From Terasakiella brassicae (GTDB lineage Bacteria > Pseudomonadota > Alphaproteobacteria > Rhodospirillales > Terasakiellaceae): a DNA stretch of 64,000 nt. The DNA lies in the NCBI RefSeq assembly GCF_014641495.1, contig NZ_BMHV01000006.1:1-64000 (forward strand), in the 5' to 3' direction. Position 1 is the first letter of the stretch. The number at the start of each line of letters is the position of its first letter. Shown piece by piece: positions 1 to 8,190 of the stretch. A model generated the notes under the pieces. It saw nothing but the letters and a program-made list of their open reading frames with translations. It was not told the DNA's origin and searched no databases. The position numbers were made by a program, and so were the translations under genes.

Positions 1-1
1 C

Positions 2-304
2 ATCTCCAAAAAGTTGACGCAAGATTTGTCAGAACAAGGGGTTGAGTTCATTACAAAACACCGAAAGAAAATGAAACCAGCCAATCATACTTCTTTCCAG
101 AAATGGTTCCTGTCCAAGCGGGCAATTGTCGAAGCTGTTATCGGACAACTGAAAGAAAATTGCCAGATTGAGCATTCAAGACACAGGAAAACAGATCATT
201 TCTTCATCAATCTGCTTGCAGGATTGGCTGCATATGTTTTGAAACCGAGGAAACCTGCATGTTCACTGAAAGGCTTGCCGACAACATTCCTTATCCCGAA
301 TTGA
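2..304 (+). pseudogene. IS982-type transposase, C-terminal part
   Basis: This is the C-terminal part of a DDE transposase. The frame is open to the left window edge, so the start lies outside, and a TTG at 14 is only an internal codon. The stretch KRAIVEAVIGQLK followed by QIEHSRHRK and NLLAGLAAYVLKPRKP is the typical end of IS982-family transposases, including the last acidic residue of the DDE triad. Whether the rest of the gene is intact cannot be seen. It is followed at once by REP-like repeats and haemagglutinin debris, so it sits in a decayed mobile region. Family call is from recalled motifs. Confidence 0.75.
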
Positions 305-313
305 CGTTAATTT

Positions 314-336
314 AATTTCGAGGCTGACCCCGGAAT
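314..336 (-). repeat. REP-like unit, type B
   Basis: This copy of the unit read on the other strand as aattccggggtcagcc recurs at 1031-1045, 1063-1077, 1937-1951, 21278-21292 and 21331-21344. It lies just after the transposase end. See the RAYT remnant at 1826-1959 for its likely source. Confidence 0.7.
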
Positions 337-356
337 ACCCTGGAGGAACAGCTTGG

Positions 357-419
357 CCGCCCTTTATTGCCTAAAAAGCCCGGACCAAAACCGAGAGATC
401 GGTAACTGTCCCCCGAACT
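357..419 (+). repeat. 63-bp perfect direct repeat, copy 1
   Basis: Positions 357-419 are identical to 753-815, base for base. The last 19 bases (ggtaactgtcccccgaact) are the reverse complement of the type A REP-like unit at 964-982 and 1826-1844. The two copies bracket a fragment of haemagglutinin repeat sequence, so they are probably insertions or a duplication within a dead haemagglutinin gene. Confidence 0.85.
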
Positions 420-448
420 CCTTGAACTCCTTGTCCCCCGAACTCCTG

Positions 449-627
449 TGCGCTGATGGACAGGGTGTCTGTGGCCTGAACCTTGCCGTAAGCGTTGGTG
501 AAGCTGCCGGTTTCACTGGTCAAGGCAACGTTTGTACCCCTGAGCGTGCCGGAGTTGCAAAGTCATCACCGGAGGTCAGGTTTAAATCGCCCCTTGCGAT
601 AATGCTGGCCCCGGCTGGCCTCTGCTA
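449..627 (-). pseudogene. Filamentous haemagglutinin repeat fragment
   Basis: Read on the minus strand, the upper part gives AGASIIARGDLNLTSGDDFA and the lower part, one frame over, gives NSGTLRGTNVALTSETGSF then YGKVQATDTLSISAQEFGG. These are the beta-helical repeats of TpsA/FHA/CdiA exoproteins. The two parts are joined by a single-base deletion near 557-560. The fragment runs into REP-like sequence at both ends. It is a dead piece of a two-partner-secreted adhesin or contact-dependent inhibition protein. It lies downstream of the toxin tip and immunity gene at 1124-1839 in the same orientation. Confidence 0.65.
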
Positions 628-679
628 GAAGATTATGCTGTACGCGCAGGCGTGTGGTGGGGGAAAATTACGAGAGTGT

Positions 680-707
680 GCGCTTTTTCCTTAATAGGAA
701 AAAGCGC
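680..707. repeat. Perfect 12-bp stem hairpin
   Basis: gcgctttttcct at 680-691 pairs perfectly with aggaaaaagcgc at 696-707 around a 4-base loop. It is not followed by a clear T run in either direction, so a terminator role is doubtful. It may be a remnant of the haemagglutinin locus or of a mobile element. Confidence 0.55.
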
Positions 708-752
708 TTTAAAAATTTCAACTAAAAGATCGATAACTGTCCCTCGAATTCA

Positions 753-815
753 CCGCCCTTTATTGCCTAAAAAGCCCGGACCAAAACCGAGAGATCGGTA
801 ACTGTCCCCCGAACT
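753..815 (+). repeat. 63-bp perfect direct repeat, copy 2
   Basis: Identical to 357-419. It is preceded by a degenerate type A unit (gataactgtccctcgaat near 731-748) and followed by short tandem copies of aacttaaactt at about 811-842. It separates the two haemagglutinin fragments. Confidence 0.85.
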
Positions 816-841
816 TAACTTAAACTTAACTTAAACTTAAC

Positions 842-962
842 TTCAAGTAGGGATATGGTTTCAGTAAATGGTTCAATCAGGGCCTTGCTCATGCCTACCA
901 GCGTGCCACTTTGAGTCAAAGCTTGTGCTTCTACTTTGATTTTGTTGGTTGCTTTCTTGCTC
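842..962 (-). pseudogene. Filamentous haemagglutinin fragment, second piece
   Basis: The minus strand is open as SKKATNKIKVEAQALTQSG followed by TLVGMSKALIEPFTETISLLE. The LTQSGTLVG pattern is that of haemagglutinin repeats. It breaks off at a REP-like unit at its upstream end (964) and in tandem AACTT-type repeats at its downstream end. It is probably part of the same destroyed adhesin/CdiA-like gene as the fragment at 449-627. Confidence 0.55.
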
Positions 963-963
963 T

Positions 964-1077
964 AGTTCGGGGGACAGTTACCGAATTACTTGCCTAAGCT
1001 TTTCATACCTCTTTCAGAAAATGAAGGAGAATTCCGGGGTCAGCCACCTAATTAAATTTCGAGGCTGACCCCGGAAT
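964..1077 (+). repeat. Internally deleted RAYT-associated element (REP hairpin)
   Basis: Positions 964-1030 repeat 1826-1892 without a mismatch (67 bp, starting agttcgggggacagttacc). Here the copy of the transposase start codon region is missing and the sequence jumps to a perfect inverted repeat: attccggggtcagcc at 1031-1045 and ggctgaccccggaat at 1063-1077 with a 17-base loop. It looks like a non-autonomous derivative of the element at 1826-1959. Confidence 0.75.
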
Positions 1078-1123
1078 AGGCAGTCCCCCGAACTCCGACT
1101 CCGGATTCGAACTTTCGGACGGA

Positions 1124-1630
1124 TTATTCCACAGAGCTACAGGGTTTTGCAATTTTGTCTAAAAAATCTGCGAAATTTTTAGGAAATGACATACATTCAT
1201 TAGTATCTAAATACAAAATTCCATTCAATTTATATTTTTCTAGGTTTTCATCAAGCCACTTTTCAGCATAACGGATTTGATGGAAACGTATATTGAGATC
1301 TCCTTCGTCGTCTCCCAAGATGATACGACAATTATAGTCTTTGCACATTTCCCATATATATTTGATTGTCAAAAAAGCTTGTTGATAAACATTTTTATTT
1401 ACATAATCTTCAATGTGAAATTTGTTAATGGTACATTCTCTTCCGGTAATATCTGGGGAATTTTCATTAGTAATAGTTTTTAAAGAATTTTGAAAACTTT
1501 TGAAGAATAGTCCATTATCTACTTCAATAAGACCATTTGAAAGTAGTTCCTTTAATTCAGTAGATAAGGGGTAATCTTCTTTATTTTGTGAAGCAAAATT
1601 ATCTCGAATTATTTTGTTTGTATAAAACAT
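1124..1630 (-). CDS. Probable immunity protein of a polymorphic toxin
   Basis: This 168-residue, AT-rich, acidic protein has no family I recognise. Its position argues for its role. Its ATG (1628-1630) shares one base with the TAA of the toxin-tip frame upstream (TAATG), the classic coupling of a CdiA/Rhs toxin C-terminus with its immunity gene. It has no signal peptide or membrane segment, as expected for a cytoplasmic immunity protein that binds the toxin domain. Base use is clearly more AT-rich than the core genes, which fits horizontal transfer. The gene looks intact even though the toxin is truncated. It could instead be an unrelated hypothetical gene. Confidence 0.6.
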   Translation of the reverse strand: MFYTNKIIRDNFASQNKEDYPLSTELKELLSNGLIEVDNGLFFKSFQNSLKTITNENSPDITGRECTINKFHIEDYVNKNVYQQAFLTIKYIWEMCKDYNCRIILGDDEGDLNIRFHQIRYAEKWLDENLEKYKLNGILYLDTNECMSFPKNFADFLDKIAKPCSSVE

Positions 1631-1839
1631 TATGTGTTTCCTAGGTATTTATTGAGTGCCTTATCAATAGCGCTTCTAAAATTTTGATCTTTTTGTATAC
1701 GTTTATTCACAGAATTCGGCGCATCTTTAAAAGTTTGTGTGATTGGCTCGTAATAATATTTATTACCAGATTTATCTTGATAATGTAATTGACCTGCTCT
1801 TTTTCCTGGTGCGGGATTTTCTTCAAGTTCGGGGGACAG
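1630..1839 (-). pseudogene. Polymorphic toxin C-terminal tip, truncated
   Basis: The minus-strand frame is open from 1839 to the TAA at 1630-1632. The native part (about 64 residues, 1633-1824) reads GKRAGQLHYQDKSGNKYYYE, then FKDAPNSVNKRIQKDQNF and ends ALNKYLGNT. A compact basic C-terminal tip with an HYQD..GNKYYY and DAPxSVN pattern recalls toxin tips of CDI/Rhs proteins, though I cannot name the nuclease family. Upstream the frame is cut by the REP-like element starting at 1826, and stops at 1840-1842. So the toxin lacks its delivery portion and any start codon I can support. Its stop overlaps the immunity gene start. Confidence 0.6.
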
Positions 1840-1959
1840 TTACCGAATTACTTGCCTAAGCTTTTCATACCTCTTTCAGAAAATGAAGGAGAGCACTATG
1901 GCACGTTTAGCGCGCGTAACAATACCGAATTTACAAATTCCGGGGTCAGCCTCGAAATT
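1826..1959 (+). mobile_element. RAYT element remnant: REP unit plus transposase N-terminus
   Basis: The element begins with the type A unit agttcgggggacagttacc, has a good ribosome site (gaagga, 1886-1891), and an ATG at 1898 that starts MARLARVTIPN. That is the conserved start of REP-associated tyrosine transposases (Y1_Tnp, IS200-like), which commonly begin MARLARVVIPG. After about 12 codons the frame runs into a type B unit (aattccggggtcagcc, 1936-1951) and the rest of the gene is missing. The element has landed in the polymorphic toxin gene. The RAYT assignment rests on a short stretch and should be treated as likely, not certain. Confidence 0.6.
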
Positions 1960-2051
1960 ATATTATTTTTTAGGTTTTGGCCCCCGTTTTTTGAAGAACT
2001 CTTCACTGGCCTACGAAAAAGCCAGAAAATATTTGCTTTTAGTCCAGAGGG

Positions 2052-2663
2052 TTAACGTTCTTCAAATGCCAGTTTAACACCAAGGGCGACGAAGGCGGCG
2101 GCGAAGCTGCGTTGGAGCCAGCCGAGCAGGCGTTCATTTTCCATAACATAGCGGCGCATCCATGCCGCAGCACAGCCGTATATGACGAAGACCACAAATG
2201 TCATCCCCATAAAGGTCAGGCTGAGAAGGCCCATATCCAGAAGGGGCGTTTGGCTTTGCGTGGTAATAAATTGCGGTAAAAAGGCGAGGAAAAAGATGGA
2301 GAGTTTGGGATTGAGCACATTGATCAATGTACCATGCAAGGCGATCCGTGCCCCGTTTTTATGTTGATCGACTTGTTTAACGGACAGCGTGCCTTTTTCT
2401 TTCCACATGCCATAGGCGAGATAAAGAAGATAGGCCACCCCGACATATTTAACGGTTTGGAAGGCAAGCGCGCTGGTATGCATCAGCGCGGCGAGTCCAA
2501 GAATGGAAGCCAAGATATGCGGCACAATACCGAACGTACACCCCAAAGCCGCCCATAAGGAAAAGGTCGTGCCGCGAAATAATCCGATGGAAACGGTGTA
2601 AATAACGCCGGTACCGGGCAGAAGCACCACGATGAATGCCGTGATGAGGAATTCCAGACTCAT
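2052..2663 (-). CDS. LysE/RhtB-family amino acid exporter
   Basis: This 203-residue protein is almost entirely hydrophobic with about six membrane segments. It shows the family pattern: the N-terminal LLPGTGVIYTVSIGLFRG segment, a small loop with MWKEKG, and LNPKLSIFFLAFLPQF in the middle. Members export amino acids or their derivatives across the inner membrane; the substrate cannot be read from sequence. Length is normal for the family. The start at 2663 has a strong ribosome site (aaggag) a few bases upstream. It stands alone, divergent from the next gene at 2826, and its end meets the accessory region at 2051. Confidence 0.88.
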   Translation of the reverse strand: MSLEFLITAFIVVLLPGTGVIYTVSIGLFRGTTFSLWAALGCTFGIVPHILASILGLAALMHTSALAFQTVKYVGVAYLLYLAYGMWKEKGTLSVKQVDQHKNGARIALHGTLINVLNPKLSIFFLAFLPQFITTQSQTPLLDMGLLSLTFMGMTFVVFVIYGCAAAWMRRYVMENERLLGWLQRSFAAAFVALGVKLAFEER

Positions 2664-2825
2664 ATTCTCTTCTCCTTCAAGTCAAAGATATGGTGCCTGA
2701 TTTAAAGAGGGGATGCATCTGTTTTATGAGATAGGCCATATGATTTTTCCTCAATCAGGGTTGTTAAAAGGAATAAATACCTTAAATAAGGAGGGTTGAT
2801 TATTTTAAAACAGGAGCAGGAAGTT

Positions 2826-3656
2826 ATGTCGGATACAATCTTCAATGCACAGGATTGGGTTTATGTCCCCGATGCAATGGGGCGTTTAGGCCAAGGATAT
2901 TACAAAAACAGGAAAAATGCCTCTCAAACAATTACGGTTACGGAATTTGAACGCAGGCGGTCACAACCGGTTCAGGTGATTTCAAAAAAAGAAGAACAAA
3001 ACATAAACAAAAATACACCGATCTCTGCGCCAGCACAGACAAGTCGTTTACAGACAACGGGGGCCACTGACAGTCAACTGACCCCGTGGAGTAACCCGAT
3101 CAGTGGGGAGCAAACAATTTCAGATACAGGCGGTCCGCAGACAGCGAAGGCGGATACGCAAACGGATAACAAAACGCAAAAGCAGGCAACCCAAAAAAAG
3201 AAGGAGCCTCCCAAAGCAAACCATGAAGGTGGGGATGGCGGAAACGCGGGCGGAGGTGTTGGGTCTGCTTCTGGCTCGGAAGCAGATGGTGATGGTGGCG
3301 AAGGTGGTGCAAAAGTCATTTGTACAGAAATGGGAACACAGGGTTTGATGTCTTCCTTTGATCAAAAAGCCTGTCTTGTCTTTGCACATAAATATTTACC
3401 TCCGTCTTTCATGGAGGGGTATCACTTTTGGGCGGTGCCTTATGTCCGGCTGATGCGTTGTTCCAAATGGGCAACGGCGCTGATCATCCCGTTTGTTCAC
3501 CATCGGACAAAAGAAGTGAAATTCCGCTTGGGCCTGTCAAAAAAAGGCTCGTGGCGAGGCAAGTTGATTTGTGCGGTCCATGATCCGCTGTGTTGCCTGT
3601 TGGGGAAAATCGTCAAGCCAGCGGATTATCGCAGTCTTTATCCCTTAAAGACTTAA
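2826..3656 (+). CDS. Glycine-rich protein with conserved ICTE-type C-terminal domain
   Basis: I chose the ATG at 2826 because AGGAG lies nine bases upstream; an earlier TTG at 2796 would abut its own ribosome site. The product is about 276 residues. The first half is polar and low in complexity, with a Q/T/K-rich part and a Gly/Ala/Asp-rich linker at about residues 130-165. The last 110 residues begin KVICTEMGTQGLM and contain GYHFWAVPYVRLMRCSKWAT. A similar block occurs at the end of phage-like and uncharacterised alphaproteobacterial proteins. Function unknown. It is flanked by the LysE gene and trmL. Confidence 0.6.
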   Translation: MSDTIFNAQDWVYVPDAMGRLGQGYYKNRKNASQTITVTEFERRRSQPVQVISKKEEQNINKNTPISAPAQTSRLQTTGATDSQLTPWSNPISGEQTISDTGGPQTAKADTQTDNKTQKQATQKKKEPPKANHEGGDGGNAGGGVGSASGSEADGDGGEGGAKVICTEMGTQGLMSSFDQKACLVFAHKYLPPSFMEGYHFWAVPYVRLMRCSKWATALIIPFVHHRTKEVKFRLGLSKKGSWRGKLICAVHDPLCCLLGKIVKPADYRSLYPLKT

Positions 3657-3667
3657 ATTTTGTTCAC

Positions 3668-4126
3668 TTAACCGGGGAAGCCACCGGTTTGGCGCAAGGC
3701 TTCCCCCAGAACCATCGCCGCACTGATGGCAACATTGATAGAACGCATCCCCTGTGCCATTGGAATGATCAGGCGTTCATCGGCGTGATCATGGACATCG
3801 CAGGGAACGCCCTGGCTTTCGCGTCCCAATAACAAGGTGTCGTCGGGGTGGTATTCAAATTCGGTATAGATATGGGCGGCCTTGGTTGACAGCAGGATCA
3901 ATCGGCCGCCTTGTGTTTTTTTGGCGTCAACAAAAGTGTCCCAACTGTTGTGGCGGATTAAATCCACACGATGCAGATAATCCATCCCGGCACGGCGCAT
4001 ACGTTTGTCATCAAGGACAAATCCACAGGGTTCGATAATATCGACACCGATGTTCATACAAGCCGCGAGTCGAAGCAGGGTTCCGGTATTTTGTGGGATG
4101 TCGGGTTGAAACAGGGCCAAACGCAC
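3668..4126 (-). CDS. trmL: tRNA (cytidine(34)-2'-O)-methyltransferase
   Basis: A 152-residue SPOUT-class methyltransferase that modifies the wobble base of leucine tRNAs using S-adenosylmethionine. The start MRLALFQPDIPQNTGTLLRL and the motif CGFVLDDKRMRRAGMDY are diagnostic. The knot region carries LLGRESQGVP and IPMAQGMRSINVAISAAMVL, which bind the cofactor. The length matches the compact TrmL form without extra RNA-binding domains. It is convergent with the gene at 2826, with 11 bases between stops, so no room for a separate terminator. Confidence 0.95.
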   Translation of the reverse strand: MRLALFQPDIPQNTGTLLRLAACMNIGVDIIEPCGFVLDDKRMRRAGMDYLHRVDLIRHNSWDTFVDAKKTQGGRLILLSTKAAHIYTEFEYHPDDTLLLGRESQGVPCDVHDHADERLIIPMAQGMRSINVAISAAMVLGEALRQTGGFPG

Positions 4127-4420
4127 GTAAAAAATCCTTACAATTGAGAGTCGTTATTAACTACACCTGAATTAAGGCAATTCGCAACATAATTTCATGG
4201 ATATGTACAGGTTAAACCTTTTCTTGTCAGGCGAAATGCATTATACGGGTGCGCGACTCGTCCTTCATTTTAGGTCGGGTCACGTTGTTAATTGAGTTTT
4301 GTCATTGTGTCTTTTCTCATTTTAGAAGACACCATGATATCGCAGATACTTAATCTGTTTGATTGAAGGCAACGACTTGGGCACCCCGATTCGCGTTCGG
4401 GGACAAAAATGAGGTAAAAC

Positions 4421-4975
4421 ATGGCTGATACGGCTACTAACGTAGAGAATAAGACGGAAGACGGTGAATCTCGCCGCGACTTCCTGCTGCTGGCGACTTC
4501 TGCCGTCGGTGCAGCGGGTGTTGCAGGTGCGATCTGGCCTTTCGTTGACAGCATGAACCCTGCTGCTGACGTTCTGGCATTGTCTACCACAGAAGTAGAT
4601 ATTTCCCAGATCGAGGAAGGGCAAAGCGTCACTGTAGTATGGCGCGGGAAACCGGTATTTGTTCGCCACCGCAACGCGGAAGAGATCGAACAAGCCGCTA
4701 AAGACGACAGTGCGTCCATGGTTGACGTTCAAAAAGACGCTGATCGCGTTCAAAAACCGGAATGGCTGATTTTGATTGGTGTATGTACCCACCTGGGTTG
4801 TGTACCGCTTGGTCAGAAGCCCGGCGACCCGCGCGGTGATTTCGGTGGCTGGTTCTGTCCGTGCCACGGCTCTCACTATGATACGTCCGGTCGTATTCGC
4901 AAAGGTCCGGCACCGTTGAACCTCGCCGTTCCGCCGTACGAATTCCTCGACGACGAACACGTCAAGATTGGATAA
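4421..4975 (+). CDS. petA: Ubiquinol-cytochrome c reductase, Rieske iron-sulfur subunit
   Basis: This is the [2Fe-2S] subunit of the cytochrome bc1 complex, 184 residues. The N-terminus carries a twin-arginine signal ([14 protein letters not shown]) and a single membrane anchor at about residues 22-45; the folded head lies in the periplasm. The cluster ligands are in CTHLGC and CPCHGSHYD near residues 128-155, complete with the paired cysteines and histidines. It is first in petABC, with 12 bases to petB. The ribosome site is GAGG just upstream of ATG 4421. About 290 bases upstream are free of genes and probably hold the operon promoter. Confidence 0.97.
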   Translation: MADTATNVENKTEDGESRRDFLLLATSAVGAAGVAGAIWPFVDSMNPAADVLALSTTEVDISQIEEGQSVTVVWRGKPVFVRHRNAEEIEQAAKDDSASMVDVQKDADRVQKPEWLILIGVCTHLGCVPLGQKPGDPRGDFGGWFCPCHGSHYDTSGRIRKGPAPLNLAVPPYEFLDDEHVKIG

Positions 4976-4987
4976 GGGGCCCGATAA

Positions 4988-6232
4988 ATGAGTTCTCCTG
5001 AATGGAATAACCCAGTCGTCAAATGGGTTGATGATCGTCTACCGGTCTTCTCTTTGATGCACCACTCCACTGCCGGCTATCCGACGCCGCGCAATCTGAG
5101 CTACTGGTGGAACTTCGGTTCCCTTGCGCTCACTGTTTTAATTGTGATGGTTGTTACCGGTATCTTTCTGGTAATGAGCTATACACCGCACGTTGATATG
5201 GCGTTTGATTCTGTTGAACGCATCATGCGTGACGTCAACTATGGTTGGCTGATCCGCTATATCCATATGAACGGCGCCTCCATGTTCTTTATCGTCGTTT
5301 ATATCCATATTTTCCGTGGGCTGTACTACGGTTCTTATAAGGGCCCGCGCGAAATCCTGTGGATCCTCGGCGTTGTTATTTTGCTGTTGATGATGGGCAC
5401 GGCCTTTATGGGCTACGTTCTGCCGTGGGGTCAAATGTCCCTGTGGGGCGCAACCGTTATTACCAACCTGTTCTCGGCCTTCCCGATCGTTGGCGATTTT
5501 ATCGTAACGTTGCTGTGGGGTGGTTTCTCTGTTGATAACCCGACATTGAACCGTTTCTTCTCCTTGCACTACCTGTTGCCGTTTGTTCTGTTTGCCGTTG
5601 TCGGTCTGCACCTGTGGGCTTTGCACGCTGTAAAATCCAACAACCCGCTGGGTGTTGAAATGAAACAGCCGGAAGACAGCATTCCTTTCCACCCGTACTT
5701 CACGATCAAAGATCTGTTCGGGATGGGGCTGTTCTTTATGTTCTTCCTGTTCTTTGTTTTCTGGGCACCGAACTTCTTTGGTGAGCCGGACAACTATATC
5801 CCGGCAAACCCGATGGTCACACCGCCGCACATCGTGCCGGAATGGTACTTCCTGCCGTTCTATGCGATCTTGCGTGCGATTACATTCGACATCTTCATTA
5901 TCCCGGCGAAACTGGGTGGTGTTTTGGCGATGTTTGCGTCCATCATTTTGCTGATGGTGTTGCCGTGGCTGGATCGTTCCAAGGTGAAATCCTGTAAGTT
6001 CCGTCCGGTTTACAAATGGTTCTTCTGGATTCTGTTCCTTGATTGTATTTTCCTTGGTTACCTCGGTAAAAAACCGGCGGAAGGGTCTTACATCATCATG
6101 GCGCAGCTTGCGACCCTGTACTATTTCGCCCACTTCCTCGTGATCCTGCCGTTAATGAGCAAGATTGAGAAAGTCGTCGATTTGCCGGAAAGCATTTCCG
6201 CTGCCGTACTCAAGAAATCGGAGGACGCGTAA
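4988..6232 (+). CDS. petB: Cytochrome b of the bc1 complex
   Basis: At 414 residues with eight membrane helices this is the full-length bc1-type cytochrome b, not the split b6/IV form. It holds both b hemes: the paired histidines are visible in [13 protein letters not shown] and in [31 protein letters not shown] and [14 protein letters not shown] mark the quinol oxidation site. It moves electrons from ubiquinol across the membrane and drives the Q cycle. The stop TAA is one base before the petC ATG, so translation is coupled. Confidence 0.97.
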   Translation: MSSPEWNNPVVKWVDDRLPVFSLMHHSTAGYPTPRNLSYWWNFGSLALTVLIVMVVTGIFLVMSYTPHVDMAFDSVERIMRDVNYGWLIRYIHMNGASMFFIVVYIHIFRGLYYGSYKGPREILWILGVVILLLMMGTAFMGYVLPWGQMSLWGATVITNLFSAFPIVGDFIVTLLWGGFSVDNPTLNRFFSLHYLLPFVLFAVVGLHLWALHAVKSNNPLGVEMKQPEDSIPFHPYFTIKDLFGMGLFFMFFLFFVFWAPNFFGEPDNYIPANPMVTPPHIVPEWYFLPFYAILRAITFDIFIIPAKLGGVLAMFASIILLMVLPWLDRSKVKSCKFRPVYKWFFWILFLDCIFLGYLGKKPAEGSYIIMAQLATLYYFAHFLVILPLMSKIEKVVDLPESISAAVLKKSEDA

Positions 6233-6233
6233 C

Positions 6234-7040
6234 ATGCGTAAACTGTTTATTGCTGCTGTTGCTGCCCTGACATTGAGTGCCAGTGCAGCCCAGGCTGCCG
6301 GTGGTGCTTATGTGCCGGAACTGAAAGACGTAAACTGGTCGTTCGAAGGTTTCTTCGGTCAATACGATCAAAAGCAATTGCGTCGCGGTTTCCAGATTTA
6401 CAACGAAGTCTGTTCAGCTTGTCACTCTCTGCGTTTGGTTGCTTATCGCAATCTTTCTGCGCTCGGCTTTACAGAAGACGAGATCAAGGAAATTGCAGCG
6501 GAAAAATCAATCCGTTTGCCACATGGCGATGCAGGTGCCTTGTTGAATGACGATGGCGAATTCTTCACACGTGAAGCCAAGCCGTCTGATAAATTTGTCA
6601 GCCCGTTCCCGAACGATGCGGCGGCGATTGATGCCAACGGTGCTTTGCCGCCGGATCTGTCTTTGGTTGCCAAGTCACGTTTGGGTGGTCCGGAATATCT
6701 TTACAGCTTCCTGATGGGCTATATGGATGAAGTGCCGGAAGAAGTCGCGCATCAGAAAGGCTTTATTCTGAACGAAGACAAAAGCTTCAACATTTACTTC
6801 CCGGGCTATTATACGTCCATGCCGCCACAAATGATGGACGAGCTGGTTGAGTATGAAGATGGCACCGAAGCAACAGCTGTACAACATGCAGAAGATATCG
6901 TTGCGTTCCTGAACTGGGCTGCTGAGCCCGAGCTGGACGAACGTAAATCTTTGGGCTTGAAAGTTATGCTGTTCCTGTTGGTTCTGACAGCTATGCTTTA
7001 TGCGCTGAAGCGTAAAATCTGGGCAGATGTAAAACACTAA
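6234..7040 (+). CDS. petC: Cytochrome c1 of the bc1 complex
   Basis: I chose ATG 6234: it follows the petB stop by one base, has GGAGG about ten bases upstream, and gives a clean Sec signal peptide ending ASAAQAAG. The mature protein binds heme c covalently at CSACH and has a methionine-rich PGYYTSMPPQMMDE region consistent with the sixth ligand. A C-terminal membrane anchor (VMLFLLVLTAMLYALKRK) holds it on the periplasmic face. It passes electrons from the Rieske centre to a soluble cytochrome c. Length is about 268 residues, normal for the family. A strong terminator follows at 7072. Confidence 0.97.
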   Translation: MRKLFIAAVAALTLSASAAQAAGGAYVPELKDVNWSFEGFFGQYDQKQLRRGFQIYNEVCSACHSLRLVAYRNLSALGFTEDEIKEIAAEKSIRLPHGDAGALLNDDGEFFTREAKPSDKFVSPFPNDAAAIDANGALPPDLSLVAKSRLGGPEYLYSFLMGYMDEVPEEVAHQKGFILNEDKSFNIYFPGYYTSMPPQMMDELVEYEDGTEATAVQHAEDIVAFLNWAAEPELDERKSLGLKVMLFLLVLTAMLYALKRKIWADVKH

Positions 7041-7071
7041 GTTTGTTTTATGATCTGAGCACTCAAATAAA

Positions 7072-7107
7072 AACCGCCGTACTCTGATTGAGTGCGGCGG
7101 TTTTTTC
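7072..7107 (+). terminator. Rho-independent terminator of petABC
   Basis: A 13-bp stem (aaccgccgtactc at 7072-7084 with gagtgcggcggtt at 7090-7102, one G-T pair) with a 5-base loop is followed by a T run. It lies 32 bases after the petC stop and closes the operon. Confidence 0.9.
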
Positions 7108-7216
7108 TTTCTTCATAAAAAAGATCTCTGTTAACCATCTGATCATTTTTTTGCGCCATGATGGGTCGAATGGATTTGTTTTATAAGCACGTTAAGTGTT
7201 TGGGAGAGCGCAAGAT

Positions 7217-8026
7217 ATGGCACAGGCACAACAGATTTTGGCGGAAACAGCGCACACGCAAAACATTACCCCCTTGCGCCGTTCGCCGTTGACACCGGGA
7301 TTGGCATCTGCTGCAAAACGATTTGGTATTCGCCCGGACGCCGTTAAACGCCATGAGCAATACCTTAAAGAACGTGAACTGGAAATGAACAAGCTGCGTT
7401 TGCAGCGCGATACCACCAAAGCCCGTTATAAAGCCCTGAAGGGGACGGTTGATGAACTGGTGGAACGTATTCACGATGTGGCACGTGAACCCAATCAGGC
7501 CCAAGCAGGTGATATTCAGAATATCCGCACCCTTTTAAAACAGGCTTATCTGGCGATGGAACGCCAACAGGTCGAATTAAAAGGCATCCGGGCGCGAACA
7601 CAACGCATGGAACGGGCCGCGATGAAAGCGGACGATGTTCATAAAGAAGTCGATGTGATGCGCGGGGAAATCTCCGGTTATCAAAAAGCCTTATATGCTG
7701 TGCGCAAAGACATGGCCGATTTGATGGAAATCGTCGAAGGCGAAGGGGGCTTGAAAGATTTGGCCAGTCAGGTTCGCGTGGTACGCACCGATCTGGAAAA
7801 TACCCGTCAACGCACCAGTGATCTGGAACGCGGCGCACAGGAACAGTCTGCCCGAACCCTGAAACTGGAACAGGATATGCAAACATTGCGTGCACTGGTC
7901 GAGTCGAACATGACAGAAACCGCCGGTGTTGCCGGGGCACTTCTGAACCTGCGTGAAGAGGTCAATAGCCTGCGTTTAAAAATGGGACGCTATATCATTG
8001 ATCAGATCAAGGTATTTAGAAAATAA
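7217..8026 (+). CDS. Coiled-coil protein of unknown function
   Basis: The ATG at 7217 is preferred over the one at 7196 because GGAGAG at 7203 sits at the right distance. About 269 residues follow, highly charged and predicted to be almost continuously helical: from residue 40 there are long heptad-like stretches (KERELEMNKLRLQRD, TRQRTSDLERGAQEQ). It has no signal peptide or membrane segment. The overall look is of a cytoplasmic scaffold or chemotaxis/cell-envelope accessory protein, but I do not recognise the family. It stands alone between the petABC terminator and rlmN. Confidence 0.7.
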   Translation: MAQAQQILAETAHTQNITPLRRSPLTPGLASAAKRFGIRPDAVKRHEQYLKERELEMNKLRLQRDTTKARYKALKGTVDELVERIHDVAREPNQAQAGDIQNIRTLLKQAYLAMERQQVELKGIRARTQRMERAAMKADDVHKEVDVMRGEISGYQKALYAVRKDMADLMEIVEGEGGLKDLASQVRVVRTDLENTRQRTSDLERGAQEQSARTLKLEQDMQTLRALVESNMTETAGVAGALLNLREEVNSLRLKMGRYIIDQIKVFRK

Positions 8027-8190
8027 CGCGCTATTGGTTGAGTGCAAATGCGTTGTCGCAGATCGAGTTAACCTTGTGCTATCCTTTTTATAGTCTTTCC
8101 AATGACGGGATTTGCAATCAAGGGCGTTTTCCTGTATAGATGCGCCGACCGCTTGGAATAACCGAGCACAATACTCAGGAAATTAATGAA

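Noticed and set aside
353-628. 91-codon plus-strand frame
   Set aside because: It lies opposite the haemagglutinin fragment and starts in REP-like repeat sequence; the minus strand explains the region better.
357-815. CRISPR-like direct repeats
   Set aside because: The 63-bp repeats occur twice only, are too long and lie 396 bases apart without spacers of even length; they are REP-associated.
5138-6133. Long minus-strand reading frame (331 codons) opposite petB
   Set aside because: It is the antisense shadow of a well-conserved cytochrome b gene; the protein is Gln/Arg/Asn-rich with no family likeness.
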